DNA of 52,638 bases from NCBI GenBank assembly GCA_902362975.1, contig CABIYO010000017.1, forward strand, positions 1-52,638, in the 5' to 3' direction. The translations under genes and the position numbers were made by a program. A model generated the notes under the pieces. That model made no database searches, was not told the DNA's origin, and saw only the letters and a program-made list of their open reading frames with translations. This stretch comes from Caryophanales bacterium. GTDB lineage: Bacteria; Bacillota; Bacilli; Exiguobacteriales; Exiguobacteriaceae. Below, in pieces: positions 8,497-17,563 of the stretch (its first letter is position 1; every line of letters starts with the position of its first letter).

Positions 8497-9205
8497 GTTT
8501 GGAAAGAAGAAGTCAAAACAGGTGCAGTATGATAAGACAGGCCGCGACTTAATCACGGTCCATAAACCGAAGTCACCAATCTCAGAGCAATATCGGACCA
8601 TCCGAACGAACCTCGAGTTTACCGCAGTGGATGACGAGTTGCAGACGGTCGCCATCACATCGGCTTCGTCAGGAGAAGGCAAATCGACGACAGCGTCCAA
8701 TTTGGCGGTTGTATATGCCCAACAAGGAAAGCGCGTCCTTCTCTTAGATTGTGACATGCGTCGTCCGACGGCACACTTCACGTTCCGTCTCTCGAACGGG
8801 ATCGGACTCTCGACGGTTCTTGCGAAAAAGACGACGCTCGATAAAGCGATCCACTCCACACAAGTCGAGAACTTGGAACTGATGGCAGCGGGACCAATCC
8901 CACCGAACCCATCCGAGTTGCTCTCATCGAAGATGATGGACCGCACGCTTGAAGAATTGAAACAACATTACGACGTCATCATCTTGGACGCACCACCGAT
9001 GATGCAAGTCGCAGACACGCGCCTCTTGGCACGTAAAGTGGATGGCGTCGTCCTTGTCGTCGGTTGTGACAAGTCAGACCGTCAGATGGTCGTCAAAGCG
9101 AAAGAACAGTTAATTCTTGCAGATGCGCACATCCTTGGCGTCGTCCTCAACAAACGCGAGCCACAAGGCAGCGATGATTACTACTATTACTACGCATACG
9201 AATAA
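8489..9205 (+). CDS. CpsD/YwqD-type bacterial tyrosine (BY) kinase, locus 1
   Basis: A 238-residue cytosolic BY-kinase that autophosphorylates on a C-terminal tyrosine cluster and works with the membrane activator encoded just upstream. Walker A SASSGEGKSTTASNLA at about 54-69, Walker A-prime VLLLDCDMRRPT and Walker B VIILDAPP are visible. The C-terminus ends DDYYYYYAYE, a dense Tyr cluster. GTG 8489 overlaps the activator gene by eight bases and has AAAGGGGA upstream. Phosphorylation is expected to control polymer export and can target UDP-glucose dehydrogenase in relatives. The likely phosphatase is the next gene. Confidence 0.95.
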   Translation: MFKFGKKKSKQVQYDKTGRDLITVHKPKSPISEQYRTIRTNLEFTAVDDELQTVAITSASSGEGKSTTASNLAVVYAQQGKRVLLLDCDMRRPTAHFTFRLSNGIGLSTVLAKKTTLDKAIHSTQVENLELMAAGPIPPNPSELLSSKMMDRTLEELKQHYDVIILDAPPMMQVADTRLLARKVDGVVLVVGCDKSDRQMVVKAKEQLILADAHILGVVLNKREPQGSDDYYYYYAYE

Positions 9206-9220
9206 AAGGAGAACCACGCC

Positions 9221-9988
9221 ATGATTGATATCCATTGTCATCTTCTCCCGGCCGTCGATGACGGTCCGGGAACGGTCGAACAAACAATCGAGATGGCGAG
9301 ACGCGCCGTAGAAGAAGGGGTGACCGCAATCGTGGTCACCCCCCACGCGTTTCACCCTCAATTTGAGACAGAAGACTTAAACGTTCAAGAAGCTGCAGCG
9401 ACACTTCAAAACGTCTTACATCAAGAAGGAATCAAACTCGATATTTATCCAGGTCAAGAGATTCGTGTGTTCGGTGATCTCGTTCAAGCACTTGAAGATG
9501 GGTCGGCACTCGCGCTCAATGGCTCACGCTACGTCCTCGTTGAGTTCCCGAGTGATACGGTTCCGGCATACGCCGAGCAATTATTCTTCCGACTACAGAC
9601 GGAAGGGTACACGCCGGTCATCGCTCACCCAGAGCGAAACAAAGAACTCGCGATGAATCCGAAACGTTTGATGGATTTCGTCTCATCAGGCGCCTTGTCA
9701 CAAGTGACGACGAGCAGCTTGACAGGCGAGTTTGGTCAAAACGTGAAAGAGATTGCGTTCGTATTCTTACGGAATGGCTTGAGCCAACTCGTTGCCTCAG
9801 ATGCACACAGTACAGGACGGCGTACGTTTTACTGGGAAGCCGCAAGACAAGCAGTTACGGAAGAACTAGGAGCGGGACGTTGGGAGACGCTAGCGGAGAA
9901 TGCGGAAGCGGTTGTGAAAGACGAATTCGTCTTCGTGGATCCACCAATTCTTCCGACGAAGAACTGGCGAGGAAAATGGAAGAAGTAA
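9221..9988 (+). CDS. CpsB/YwqE-type PHP-family tyrosine-protein phosphatase
   Basis: A 255-residue metal-dependent phosphatase of the PHP fold that dephosphorylates CpsD-type kinases. The first metal-binding motif DIHCHLLPAVDDGP is at residues 3-16, and VTPHAFHPQFE, EFPS and VIAHPERNKEL follow, with the final SDAHS motif near residue 192. These are the family's His/Asp/Glu ligands. AAAGGAG precedes the ATG by nine bases. It ends the regulatory trio of locus 1. Locus 2 has its own kinase but no such gene, so this enzyme may serve both. Confidence 0.93.
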   Translation: MIDIHCHLLPAVDDGPGTVEQTIEMARRAVEEGVTAIVVTPHAFHPQFETEDLNVQEAAATLQNVLHQEGIKLDIYPGQEIRVFGDLVQALEDGSALALNGSRYVLVEFPSDTVPAYAEQLFFRLQTEGYTPVIAHPERNKELAMNPKRLMDFVSSGALSQVTTSSLTGEFGQNVKEIAFVFLRNGLSQLVASDAHSTGRRTFYWEAARQAVTEELGAGRWETLAENAEAVVKDEFVFVDPPILPTKNWRGKWKK

Positions 9989-10130
9989 TCCCCTTATTTT
10001 TACACATTTTGTTGACAATTAATGACTGTTGTGATTTTTGTCGACACTTGTCGAACGAAAATAGGTTTTAATTCCCTTACCTTGGTTTTTTCATTAGGTC
10101 AAAAGTGGTAACCTTAGAATATATTTTAGT

Positions 10131-10156
10131 AAGGATGTTAAAAGCATCCTTTTTTC
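10131..10156 (+). terminator. Terminator between the phosphatase gene and galU
   Basis: AAGGATG at 10131-10137 pairs with CATCCTT at 10145-10151 and is followed by a T-run. A TATAAT at 10157-10162 just past it may be the -10 of galU, with no good -35. The phosphatase-galU gap (9989-10200) therefore appears to end one transcript and start another, or to act as an attenuator. Confidence 0.7.
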
Positions 10157-10200
10157 TATAATGATTTAAATCATACAGATCCATTCATGGGAGGGGCATC

Positions 10201-11091
10201 ATGGCACATAAACAAGTGAAAAAGGCAGTCATCCCGGCAGCGGGTCTTGGTACACGTTTCTTACCGGCGACAAAGGCGATGCCAAAAGAGATGTTACCGA
10301 TTGTCGATAAGCCGACCATCCAATACATTATTGAAGAAGCGGTTGCTTCAGGGATTGAGGACATTTTAATCGTCACGGGGAAAGGGAAACGAGCGATTGA
10401 GGATCACTTTGATTCAGTACCAGAACTCGAGCAAACACTCATCGAAAAAGGGAAATCAGAATTTTTAGCACTCGTAGAAGAGACGACGAATATCAATATC
10501 CATTTCATTCGTCAGTCGAAGCCGATGGGACTAGGTCATGCCGTGCTTCAAGCAAAGGCATTTGTTGGTGACGAACCGTTCGTCGTCATGCTGGGAGACG
10601 ATATTGTTGAAGCTGAAGTACCTTGCACTCGTCAATTGATTGAGCAGTATGAAAAAACCGAGAGTTCAATCATTGGCGTTCAACCGGTATCAAGTGACGT
10701 CACGCATCGTTATGGTATCGTGGATCCTCAAGAATCGTTACAGGGCGGTTTACATAAAGTAGCCTCGTTTGTGGAAAAACCAGCACCGGGCACGGAACCT
10801 TCGAATTTGGCGATTCTCGGACGTTACTTATTCACGCCTCAAATCTTCAAGTATTTAGAGACGCAAGAAGCGGGTACAGGTGGCGAAATTCAGCTAACAG
10901 ATGCCATTACTCGGTTGAATGAGATACAACGCGTTTTCGCTTATGAATTTGACGGCCAACGTTATGACGTTGGTGAAAAACTTGGATTTATTCAAACGAC
11001 GCTTGAGTTTGCGCTTAAGAGAGAAGACTTAAAAGAAGACTTGTTGAAAATGCTAAAAGAGCTTCTTTTAATAGAGAGTAAAACTAATTAA
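10201..11091 (+). CDS. galU: UTP-glucose-1-phosphate uridylyltransferase
   Basis: GalU/GtaB makes UDP-glucose from UTP and glucose-1-phosphate. The 296-residue protein has the nucleotidyl-transferase signature [21 protein letters not shown] at residues 11-31 (catalytic Arg and Lys within), then [17 protein letters not shown] with the metal-binding Asp, FVEKPAP and [11 protein letters not shown]. Length is normal. GGGAGGGG precedes the ATG. UDP-glucose feeds galE (5313) and the two UDP-glucose dehydrogenases (18198, 51083). The GC content drops sharply directly after this gene, which marks the edge of the variable cassette of locus 1. Confidence 0.96.
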   Translation: MAHKQVKKAVIPAAGLGTRFLPATKAMPKEMLPIVDKPTIQYIIEEAVASGIEDILIVTGKGKRAIEDHFDSVPELEQTLIEKGKSEFLALVEETTNINIHFIRQSKPMGLGHAVLQAKAFVGDEPFVVMLGDDIVEAEVPCTRQLIEQYEKTESSIIGVQPVSSDVTHRYGIVDPQESLQGGLHKVASFVEKPAPGTEPSNLAILGRYLFTPQIFKYLETQEAGTGGEIQLTDAITRLNEIQRVFAYEFDGQRYDVGEKLGFIQTTLEFALKREDLKEDLLKMLKELLLIESKTN

Positions 11092-11108
11092 CATGGGAGG
11101 ATTTAGTT

Positions 11109-11792
11109 TTGGAAGATATTAAGTACGGTACATCAACCGATGAATATGCTTCAATAAACAGTTTCGATTTAACAAGTAACACTAAACCAGAGACGACCTT
11201 AAATAAAAAGTCAAAATTATATATAATTTTTAATTTTACATTTGATATTTTATTTTCAGCAGTACTCTTGTTAACAACATTTCCAATCATGATTCTTTTT
11301 GCAATATTGATTAAAATCGAGTCAAAAGGTCCGGTTTTTTATTCACAAGTAAGACTTGGGAAAAATAATAAACAAATCACTATTTATAAATTTAGATCTA
11401 TGAAAGTGAATGCTGAAAGTGAAGGACCTGTATGGGCGAATGTAAATGACTATAGAGTTACAAAAATAGGTAAGTTTATGAGGAAAACTAGAATTGATGA
11501 GCTTCCACAATTATATAACGTATTAAAAAGGGATATGTCGATTGTAGGTCCAAGACCTGAACGCGAATTTTTTGTTGATGAGTTTATGAAAACAAACCAG
11601 CTATATGGTTACAGAACTAAAGTTAGACCAGGTTTAACAGGATGGGCACAAGTAAACGGTGGATATGATATTGATCCATTTGAAAAACTAGAAAAAGATA
11701 TTTACTATATAAATAATCAATCTATTATTTTGGATTTAAAAATCATAATGAGAACTGTGTTTGTTGTTTTAAGCGGTAATGGTGCTAGATAA
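11109..11792 (+). CDS. Priming phosphoglycosyl transferase (bacterial sugar transferase family), locus 1
   Basis: This enzyme moves a sugar-1-phosphate to undecaprenyl phosphate and so starts the repeat unit. The 227-residue protein has one membrane segment at about 40-65 (FDILFSAVLLLTTFPIMILF), then KIESKGPVFYSQVRLG, YKFRSMK, RIDELPQLYNVLKRDMS, VGPRPE and [12 protein letters not shown], the complete monotopic transferase core with the catalytic Asp-Glu pair in RIDELPQ. The start is TTG with GGGAGG upstream. It is AT-rich, unlike galU before it. An ISL3-type relic inserted exactly at its stop codon: the 8-bp target duplication begins with TAA, so the protein is not altered. Confidence 0.93.
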   Translation: MEDIKYGTSTDEYASINSFDLTSNTKPETTLNKKSKLYIIFNFTFDILFSAVLLLTTFPIMILFAILIKIESKGPVFYSQVRLGKNNKQITIYKFRSMKVNAESEGPVWANVNDYRVTKIGKFMRKTRIDELPQLYNVLKRDMSIVGPRPEREFFVDEFMKTNQLYGYRTKVRPGLTGWAQVNGGYDIDPFEKLEKDIYYINNQSIILDLKIIMRTVFVVLSGNGAR

Positions 11793-11803
11793 AAACTGGT
11801 TCA

Positions 11804-11951
11804 TCACCATAATACGTGGTTGACACTGGTGCGACCGATTTCTAACCGCAGCCTCAAGAAGAAACCGTCTAGGTTCCGATAGCGTATGCTCGCCGTTTGA
11901 TGAGCTTGATCTTGTTGTTTGTCCCCTCCCCTCCATCTTCCCGTTCGAGAG
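11804..11951 (-). pseudogene. ISL3 transposase C-terminal fragment, frameshifted
   Basis: Read on the minus strand, three frames join to give LSNGKMEG, then TNNKIKLIKRRAY, then RNLDGFFLRLRLEIG and a stop at 11806-11804. This is the conserved end of ISL3 transposases (normally NG-x-x-EG-x-NNKIK-x-IKRRAYG-x-RN). At least two frameshifts separate the pieces and everything upstream is missing or unrecognisable. Confidence 0.75.
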
Positions 11952-12124
11952 TCGTGAAAGGACCGTCCTTCGGACCGCCTTCTCTCTGGCCTGAATCGTC
12001 TTCGCGATCTTCGCCAGGGGCCCGCACGGGTGGAACCGGTATCGGGACAGCCAATCTGACAGCCGGCGTCTCGATTTGAAAAAACGGTGGCAGTGGAAGA
12101 ATTAATTTGATAAACTATTGAGAC

Positions 12125-12191
12125 AAAGCGAAAACTCCAATCGTGGTTTGTCTAGACAACAATTACGATACTGGGGTTTTCGCTTTTTTTC
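12125..12191. terminator. Long hairpin with T tail inside the ISL3 relic
   Basis: AAAGCGAAAAC at 12125-12135 pairs with GTTTTCGCTTT at 12176-12186. Inner pairs (ATCGT/ACGAT and TTGTC/GACAA) extend it to a long stem ending in a T-run. It could stop read-through from the priming transferase into the next glycosyltransferase gene, so the insertion may have changed expression of the downstream cassette. Confidence 0.6.
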
Positions 12192-12294
12192 TATTTCCGA
12201 GCACTGTTCTTAGAATCCGAGGTTAACCACACTTTTTGGTGATGAACCTAAAAACTGTATTAATACTAATTTATGTAAAAGGTTGAGGTAAATA

Positions 12295-13092
12295 ATGAAA
12301 GTACAAGTATTAATGTCAACAATGAATCAAAATTCAATTGATTTTTATAAAGAAAAGGGTCTGAAAACAGATGCTATTATTATTAATCAAACTGATGTTT
12401 TTTCTTATGAAAGTAAAACTATCGAAGAGAAAAAAATTGAGATGTTCTCTTACAATGAACTCGGAGTCGGAAGAAGTCGGAATAGCGCTCTATTAAAGTC
12501 AAATGCGGATATTTGTCTTATGGCAGACGATGATATGAAGTATGTTCCAAATTACGAACAAATTGTTTTAAAAGCATTTCATGATCATCCAAAAGCAGAT
12601 GTGATTTTATTTAATGTTGGAATCGAAAACGAATTTGGAGAGATGAATTATAAAATTAAAAATAATAAAAAAATTAACTATACTAATTACATGAAGTTTG
12701 GAACAGTTAACATTGCATTTAGGAGAGAGAAAGTAATTAATAATCATATATTTTTTTCTTTGCTTTTTGGAGGTGGGGCGAAATATGGATCAGGAGAAGA
12801 TACATTGTTTTTAACTGATTGCTTAAAAAAAGGTTTGACTATCTATTCGACTCCAGAAATAATTGCGTATATTCACTATAGAAAATCTTCTTGGTTTTCG
12901 GGTTATAATGAAAAATATTTTTACGATAAGGGAGCTTTATACCGAGCTATTTCAAATACGTTTTGTCCTTTTCTGATTTTATACTTTACTCTGAAAAAAC
13001 GGAAAAAACTAACTCAATTAAACTTTTGGAGAGCGTTATGTATGGGGTGGAAAGGCAGTAGAGATTATAAAAAACTATTAAAGAAAGCATAA
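12295..13092 (+). CDS. Glycosyltransferase, GT-A type (GT2-like), locus 1
   Basis: A 265-residue cytosolic or membrane-associated glycosyltransferase. The start MKVQVLMSTMNQ, the GVGRSRNSALL segment and the metal-binding DDDMKYVP at about 78-85 are typical of GT-A enzymes related to family 2. A CLKKGLTIYSTPEIIAYI region and a basic C-terminus (KGSRDYKKLLKKA) follow. Donor and acceptor sugars cannot be read from sequence. It is AT-rich, with GAGGT shortly before the ATG. It lies just after the ISL3 relic and 25 bases before the flippase gene. Confidence 0.8.
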   Translation: MKVQVLMSTMNQNSIDFYKEKGLKTDAIIINQTDVFSYESKTIEEKKIEMFSYNELGVGRSRNSALLKSNADICLMADDDMKYVPNYEQIVLKAFHDHPKADVILFNVGIENEFGEMNYKIKNNKKINYTNYMKFGTVNIAFRREKVINNHIFFSLLFGGGAKYGSGEDTLFLTDCLKKGLTIYSTPEIIAYIHYRKSSWFSGYNEKYFYDKGALYRAISNTFCPFLILYFTLKKRKKLTQLNFWRALCMGWKGSRDYKKLLKKA

Positions 13093-13117
13093 GACATGTT
13101 AGCGAGAGTGGCATAAA

Positions 13118-14323
13118 ATGATAAAAAAAGTGCAGTATTTAATCGGTGATTTATTTGTAGCAGCATCACAGTGGGGGATGCTGGTTATTGTTGCTAATTT
13201 ACTTGAACTTGAAGATTTAGGTTATTTCACATATTTTTTAGCTATAATAGCTCCATTAAGTTATTTAATACAAATGCAACATAGAGTAGTCTATGTGACA
13301 GATGGTTTTCCAAAATTTAATCTCTATGATTACATCATATCTAGAATGATACTTTTCATGATTGCGATTTTCACTAGTGGATTATTTATATTTGAATATC
13401 AGAAAGATGCATTTTACATTTTTTTGTTATTATTTATATGGAAGTTTATAGAAATGATTGATGATTTGATTTATGGATATTGGCAAAAAAATATGGCGAT
13501 TGAGAAGATATCCAAAAGCAAAGTCATTAGATCAATTGTTCAAATATCTCTTTTTGCAGTTTTCAGTTTTATTACATCAAGTTTAGAATTTTCATTATTG
13601 ATAATGATTTTATTCACAATTTTTTGGTTGTTTTACAATCTTGATAAAGTGAATCTTGATCGAAAAATATCAATAAATGCTGAGAACTTTTTTAATCTTG
13701 TCAAAATCACTTACCCTTTAGCAATATATTCATCCTTAGCAATATTGTACTCAAACATTCCAAAGTATTTTATTGAACTTGAATTAGGAATTGAGGAGGT
13801 AGCAATTTTTTCAACGTTAGCCTATTTTTTAGTTATAGGAAATTTATTGATAAATTCTATGGTTCAAGTTAAGCTCACGTTTCTAAGTGAATTATATATG
13901 TCATCAAATATAAAAAAAGTATATAAAGAGTTGTTAACAATTATTATTTTTCTCTGTACCTTCTCCTTCATTTCTATTCTTATCACAATTATTTTTGGAG
14001 AAGACTTATTAAATTTCGTTTATAATGAAAAAATTGCAGAGCATACAGGATTATTAGTTCTGTTATTTATAGCTTCTATATTTAGCTATTCTTCGAGTGT
14101 TTTAGGTATGATATTAACTATTGCAAAAGGTTACAAACTTCAAGCATACCTATCAATTATCTGGTGTTTTATTTACATAGGATTTAGCATATTTTGTATT
14201 GACAGATACGGTTTGATTGGAAGTGGCTATGCTTATGTAATGTCATCTATAGTACAGTTAATCTCATTAATTATAGCTATCAAGTTTTATCTTCACAGAA
14301 AGAAATATAATTTTGGAAAGTGA
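13118..14323 (+). CDS. wzx: Wzx-type repeat-unit flippase, locus 1
   Basis: A 401-residue protein with about 12 hydrophobic helices and short charged loops, beginning VQYLIGDLFVAASQWGMLVIVANLLELEDLGYFTYFL-like sequence typical of polysaccharide-exporter (MOP superfamily) flippases. It would turn lipid-linked repeat units across the membrane for the polymerase encoded next. AT-rich and poorly conserved, as expected for serotype-specific genes. It lies 12 bases before the next open reading frame, so they are in one operon. Assignment rests on topology and context. Confidence 0.82.
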   Translation: MIKKVQYLIGDLFVAASQWGMLVIVANLLELEDLGYFTYFLAIIAPLSYLIQMQHRVVYVTDGFPKFNLYDYIISRMILFMIAIFTSGLFIFEYQKDAFYIFLLLFIWKFIEMIDDLIYGYWQKNMAIEKISKSKVIRSIVQISLFAVFSFITSSLEFSLLIMILFTIFWLFYNLDKVNLDRKISINAENFFNLVKITYPLAIYSSLAILYSNIPKYFIELELGIEEVAIFSTLAYFLVIGNLLINSMVQVKLTFLSELYMSSNIKKVYKELLTIIIFLCTFSFISILITIIFGEDLLNFVYNEKIAEHTGLLVLLFIASIFSYSSSVLGMILTIAKGYKLQAYLSIIWCFIYIGFSIFCIDRYGLIGSGYAYVMSSIVQLISLIIAIKFYLHRKKYNFGK

Positions 14324-14335
14324 GAAAATAAAAAA

Positions 14336-15556
14336 TTGAAATACTATTATGAAAACATTGGAGCAGTAGATATATTAATTGCTCCTATATATTTGTCAGT
14401 AGTTATTATGTTTTTATATTTGATATCAAAAAAAACACTTCTCAATGATCATTTCAATTTATTTTATTTTATAAGTATTTCTTTTTTGTATACAACTATA
14501 TTACTTGTCGATGTAGTTACAAATATAATTCCGTTTTTTCCAGATACTATTCTGTACACCAACATCATTACTGACTATAACTTTGGTATCAGTAATCAAC
14601 CAACTGAAATTTTTTATTTCAAGATTTTTGCAACATTCTTTTCGTGGATAAGCTTAGGAAGTCCATTTCTCTATTTATTTTTTAATTTCCTATTGAATCA
14701 GATTGGTATATTACTATACTGGAAAGCCTGGACAAATTTTCGGGGAGAACATTCAGTAAACATAGTTCAACAGAGGATTTATTTAATAATAAGTGCTTTA
14801 TATCCTTTATCAGTTGTTTATTCTCTAACTCCTTTGAGAGAATCATATTTTTTATGTGCTTTTGGTCTTTTTCTAGTTGGCCTTACTTCGAAAAAGAAAT
14901 TTAATATTAGTATATTCGTAGGATTATTGCTGATCTACTTTTTTAGAAAAGAAATTTTCTTTTTAAGCTTTGCTTTATTTTTAATAAACGTAATTTTTGT
15001 TCGAGATAAAAAAATTTCATTGAAATCTTTAGGCGCGATAGGTATTATGACTCCGTTATTGTTTTCAATTATAAACCTACTCTCTATTAAAATCTTAAAT
15101 ATACCTATAAATCCTATTGCACTCTCAACTTTCAGAAATTATCAAAGAATTGTGTATTTTGAATCAGGAATGGTATACCCAGTAGTAAATTGGAATACCT
15201 GGTGGTCTATGTTTGTTGACCTACCTGGATTAGTTATACAATTTACGGTAGCTCCTTTACCAATTATTGTGGAAATTGATTATTTAAACAGCACATTATA
15301 TTTCTTGGATGCAATTTTCATTATATTTTTAATTGCTATTAGTCTAAGCAATATTAAGATTATATGGGAAAATATAACATGGGTTTCGATTATGTTGCTA
15401 TTATTAATTCCAAGTTCAATTTTTGAATACTATATCACCGGAGCAGTTCGACATAGATATTTCATTTTTCTTATGATAATTCCTTTGGTTGCCTATGTTT
15501 TGGAAAAAATAGTTACAAGGAGAATTAAGAATGATGGGAATTTATTTCTAAAATAG
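14336..15556 (+). CDS. wzy: Wzy-type polysaccharide polymerase candidate, locus 1
   Basis: A 406-residue polytopic protein with about 11 predicted membrane helices and one larger loop around residues 260-310 (RNYQRIVYFESGMVYPVVNW). Very AT-rich. Sequence alone does not show a signature, but position between the flippase and a glycosyltransferase, and topology, match Wzy polymerases that join repeat units outside the membrane. The start is TTG 14336 with a weak AAGTGAG upstream; a later ATG is possible but would trim the first helix. A different Wzy candidate (EpsG-type) is in locus 2 at 34113. Confidence 0.7.
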   Translation: MKYYYENIGAVDILIAPIYLSVVIMFLYLISKKTLLNDHFNLFYFISISFLYTTILLVDVVTNIIPFFPDTILYTNIITDYNFGISNQPTEIFYFKIFATFFSWISLGSPFLYLFFNFLLNQIGILLYWKAWTNFRGEHSVNIVQQRIYLIISALYPLSVVYSLTPLRESYFLCAFGLFLVGLTSKKKFNISIFVGLLLIYFFRKEIFFLSFALFLINVIFVRDKKISLKSLGAIGIMTPLLFSIINLLSIKILNIPINPIALSTFRNYQRIVYFESGMVYPVVNWNTWWSMFVDLPGLVIQFTVAPLPIIVEIDYLNSTLYFLDAIFIIFLIAISLSNIKIIWENITWVSIMLLLLIPSSIFEYYITGAVRHRYFIFLMIIPLVAYVLEKIVTRRIKNDGNLFLK

Positions 15557-15655
15557 TTTGAATTAAAAATGATGGGAAAAGAGTGTGTGACTTTATGAAT
15601 ATTTGTCAAGAAATTACACACTTAGAAAATTTGATTTAAAGTTAGGGGAAATTTT

Positions 15656-16417
15656 GTGAAAAAAGATTTGGTTTCTATTATTACGCCTATATATAATGCT
15701 GAAAAATTCATAAACGAAACGGTTCAATCTGTTATGGATCAAACGTATGAAAATTGGGAATTAATATTGGTAGATGATTGCTCTACAGATAGTTCGGCAG
15801 TGTTAATTTCTAATTTCGCGAAGCACGATACCCGAATTAAATATTTTAAGCTCAATCAGAATAGTGGAGCTGCCGTTGCCCGAAATATTGGAATAGAAAA
15901 AGCTTCAGGACAGTTTATAGCTTTTTTAGACAGTGATGATATTTGGGTAAATACCAAATTAGAAATACAGATATCCTTTATGAAAGAAAACAATATAGCT
16001 TTTTCATTCACATCCTACAAAACAATAAAAGAAAATGGAGAGAAGTCTGAAAAGTCGATTAAAGTTCCGTCAACAGTTACTTATAAGCAATTATTAAGTA
16101 ACACTATTATAGGCTGTTTGACGGTGATTATAGACAAATCTTTAGTTGGAGAATTTAAAATGCCTTTAGTTAGGGCTGGGCAAGACACAGCCACTTGGTT
16201 ATCAATCTTAAAGAATGGAGTAATCGCCCATGGCATAAATCATCCGCTGGCGTATTATCGATTGGTAGATGGTTCGATATCGCATAATAAATTCAAAGCT
16301 GTAAAAAGAACTTGGAATATTTATCGAAATATTGAGAAGTTGTCTTTGGTTAAATCACTTCAAAATTTATTTTTGTATATGGTTAATGCGTCTTATAAAC
16401 GTGTTTTTTATTATTAA
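15656..16417 (+). CDS. GT2-family glycosyltransferase, locus 1
   Basis: A 253-residue enzyme with a textbook GT2 start: VSIITPIYNAEKFI, ELILVDDCSTDSS with the nucleotide-binding Asp pair, ARNIGIEKASGQFIAFLDSDD with the DxD motif at about 88-90, and KLEIQISFM after it. The C-terminal third is short and basic. The start is GTG with AGGGGA upstream. A 99-bp gap before it holds an imperfect inverted repeat (AGTGTGT/ACACACT, about 15584-15622) of unknown role. An IS30 relic begins 12 bases after its stop codon. Substrate unknown. Confidence 0.88.
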   Translation: MKKDLVSIITPIYNAEKFINETVQSVMDQTYENWELILVDDCSTDSSAVLISNFAKHDTRIKYFKLNQNSGAAVARNIGIEKASGQFIAFLDSDDIWVNTKLEIQISFMKENNIAFSFTSYKTIKENGEKSEKSIKVPSTVTYKQLLSNTIIGCLTVIIDKSLVGEFKMPLVRAGQDTATWLSILKNGVIAHGINHPLAYYRLVDGSISHNKFKAVKRTWNIYRNIEKLSLVKSLQNLFLYMVNASYKRVFYY

Positions 16418-16529
16418 GATGAATTATAAAATTAAGTGCAACACCCAAAAGTGAACGCACAAAAAGCCCACAGCGACGTCCTCGTGTAGAATGAAGTTAC
16501 GACACAAACATTCAGACGGAGGAATCGCT

Positions 16530-16712
16530 ATGAGCTACACCCATCTTACCACAACGGAACGCGTGAAAATAGAGACGTATCTGGAGCTCGGGATGTCTAT
16601 CCGGTCCATCGCGAGACGGCTCGGGCGACACCTCGGCCGTCTCGCGGGAAATCAGACGGAACCCCGACTACGTGGCTGAACGTGCCCAGAAACGCTACGA
16701 GAAGGTGATGAA
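16530..16712 (+). pseudogene. IS30-family transposase, N-terminal fragment
   Basis: ATG 16530 behind GGAGG opens MSYTHLTTTERVKIETYLEL, then GMSIRSIARRLGR, the helix-turn-helix of IS30 transposases. After RRLGRH the frame shifts, and the alternate frame continues TSAVSREIRRNPDYV and AERAQKRYEKV. The IS3-family element cuts it off. The catalytic core is missing. Confidence 0.85.
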
Positions 16713-16726
16713 TTGTCAACACTAAA

Positions 16727-17560
16727 CTAGATAGTTTTTACGAGGTGTCTCTGTTTGTACTCTTTCGGCGTCAGGTATCCTAGTGTTCCGTGAATTCGAA
16801 TATGATTGAACCAATGGATATAGTCCCGTAACTCACGCTCGAGGATCGTCAAACTCGAAAAACTCCGTTTTCTGACGAACTCCGTCTTGATCACTTTGTA
16901 CGTTGCCTCTGACACGGCGTTGTCGTAAGGGCACCCTTTATCGCTCAGCGAGCGACGGATCCCGAAACTGCGCAACGTATCGCTCACGAGTTTGTTGTTG
17001 AATTCGCTCCCGCGGTCGGTGTGGAACATTCCGATTCGTCGAAGGTCACTAAGGGATCGTCGCGATTGCCCGAGTCACCAGGGAGGCATCCTTGTGCTCG
17101 CCGATACTATGTCCGATGATTTCACGATTGAAGAGATCGACGAAAACACACACATAGTTCCATTTGTTCTGGACCCTGACGTATGTCAAATCACTCACGA
17201 TGACCGACAACTCTTCTTTCTGACGGAACTCGCGGTTCAATTCATTTTTGACCACGGACTCGTTCGGGTTACTTCGCTTCGGTTTGTATTGTGCGACGGT
17301 GTAGGATGATACGAGCCCTTGCTCCCGCATGATGCGGCCGATGCGTCTTCGGGACACTTGCTTTCCGAGCTTTTGGAGTTCGATCTTGATCTTGCGAGTC
17401 CCATAGTTCTCACGACTTTGACGGAAGATCTCGATGACGTCACCGGTCACATCATCGACCGAAGGTCGCTTCTTTGATTAGTAGTAGAAGGTGCTTCTTG
17501 GCAGGTGGAGGACTTTGCACATTGCTGATACCGAGTACTTGTGCATATTGTTTTTTATGA
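16727..17560 (-). pseudogene. IS3-family transposase OrfB, frameshift plus nonsense codon
   Basis: The DDE integrase core is present: VSDLTYVRV (first Asp), GMFHTDRGSEFNN (second Asp) and DNAVSEATYKVIKTE (Glu), then HWFNHIRIHGTLGYLTPKEY. A single-base frameshift at about 17050 splits it after RAIATIP, the next frame resuming LSDLRRIGMFH. Upstream, PRSTFYY is followed by TAA at about 17476 before SKKRPSVDD. So the protein cannot be made in one piece. Confidence 0.85.
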
Positions 17561-17563
17561 CAG

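Larger units (their letters stand above)
11798..12248 (-). mobile_element. ISL3-family relic, 451 bp, with intact ends and 8-bp target duplication
   Basis: Terminal inverted repeats start GGTTCATCACCA at 11798 and end TGGTGATGAACC at 12248, and stay similar for about 28 bases (TACGTGGTTGAC versus AGTGTGGTTAAC). The element is flanked by perfect 8-bp duplications TAAAAACT at 11790-11797 and 12249-12256, the duplication length known for ISL3. Inside, only a fragment of transposase C-terminus survives on the minus strand. The interior is GC-rich while the flanks are AT-rich. It is a non-autonomous remnant that either moved in this short form or collapsed after insertion. Confidence 0.85.

Noticed and set aside
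9989..10200. Riboswitch or attenuator before galU
   Set aside because: There is a terminator (10131-10156), but I find no recognisable aptamer or competing antiterminator; the simplest reading is end of one transcript and start of the next.
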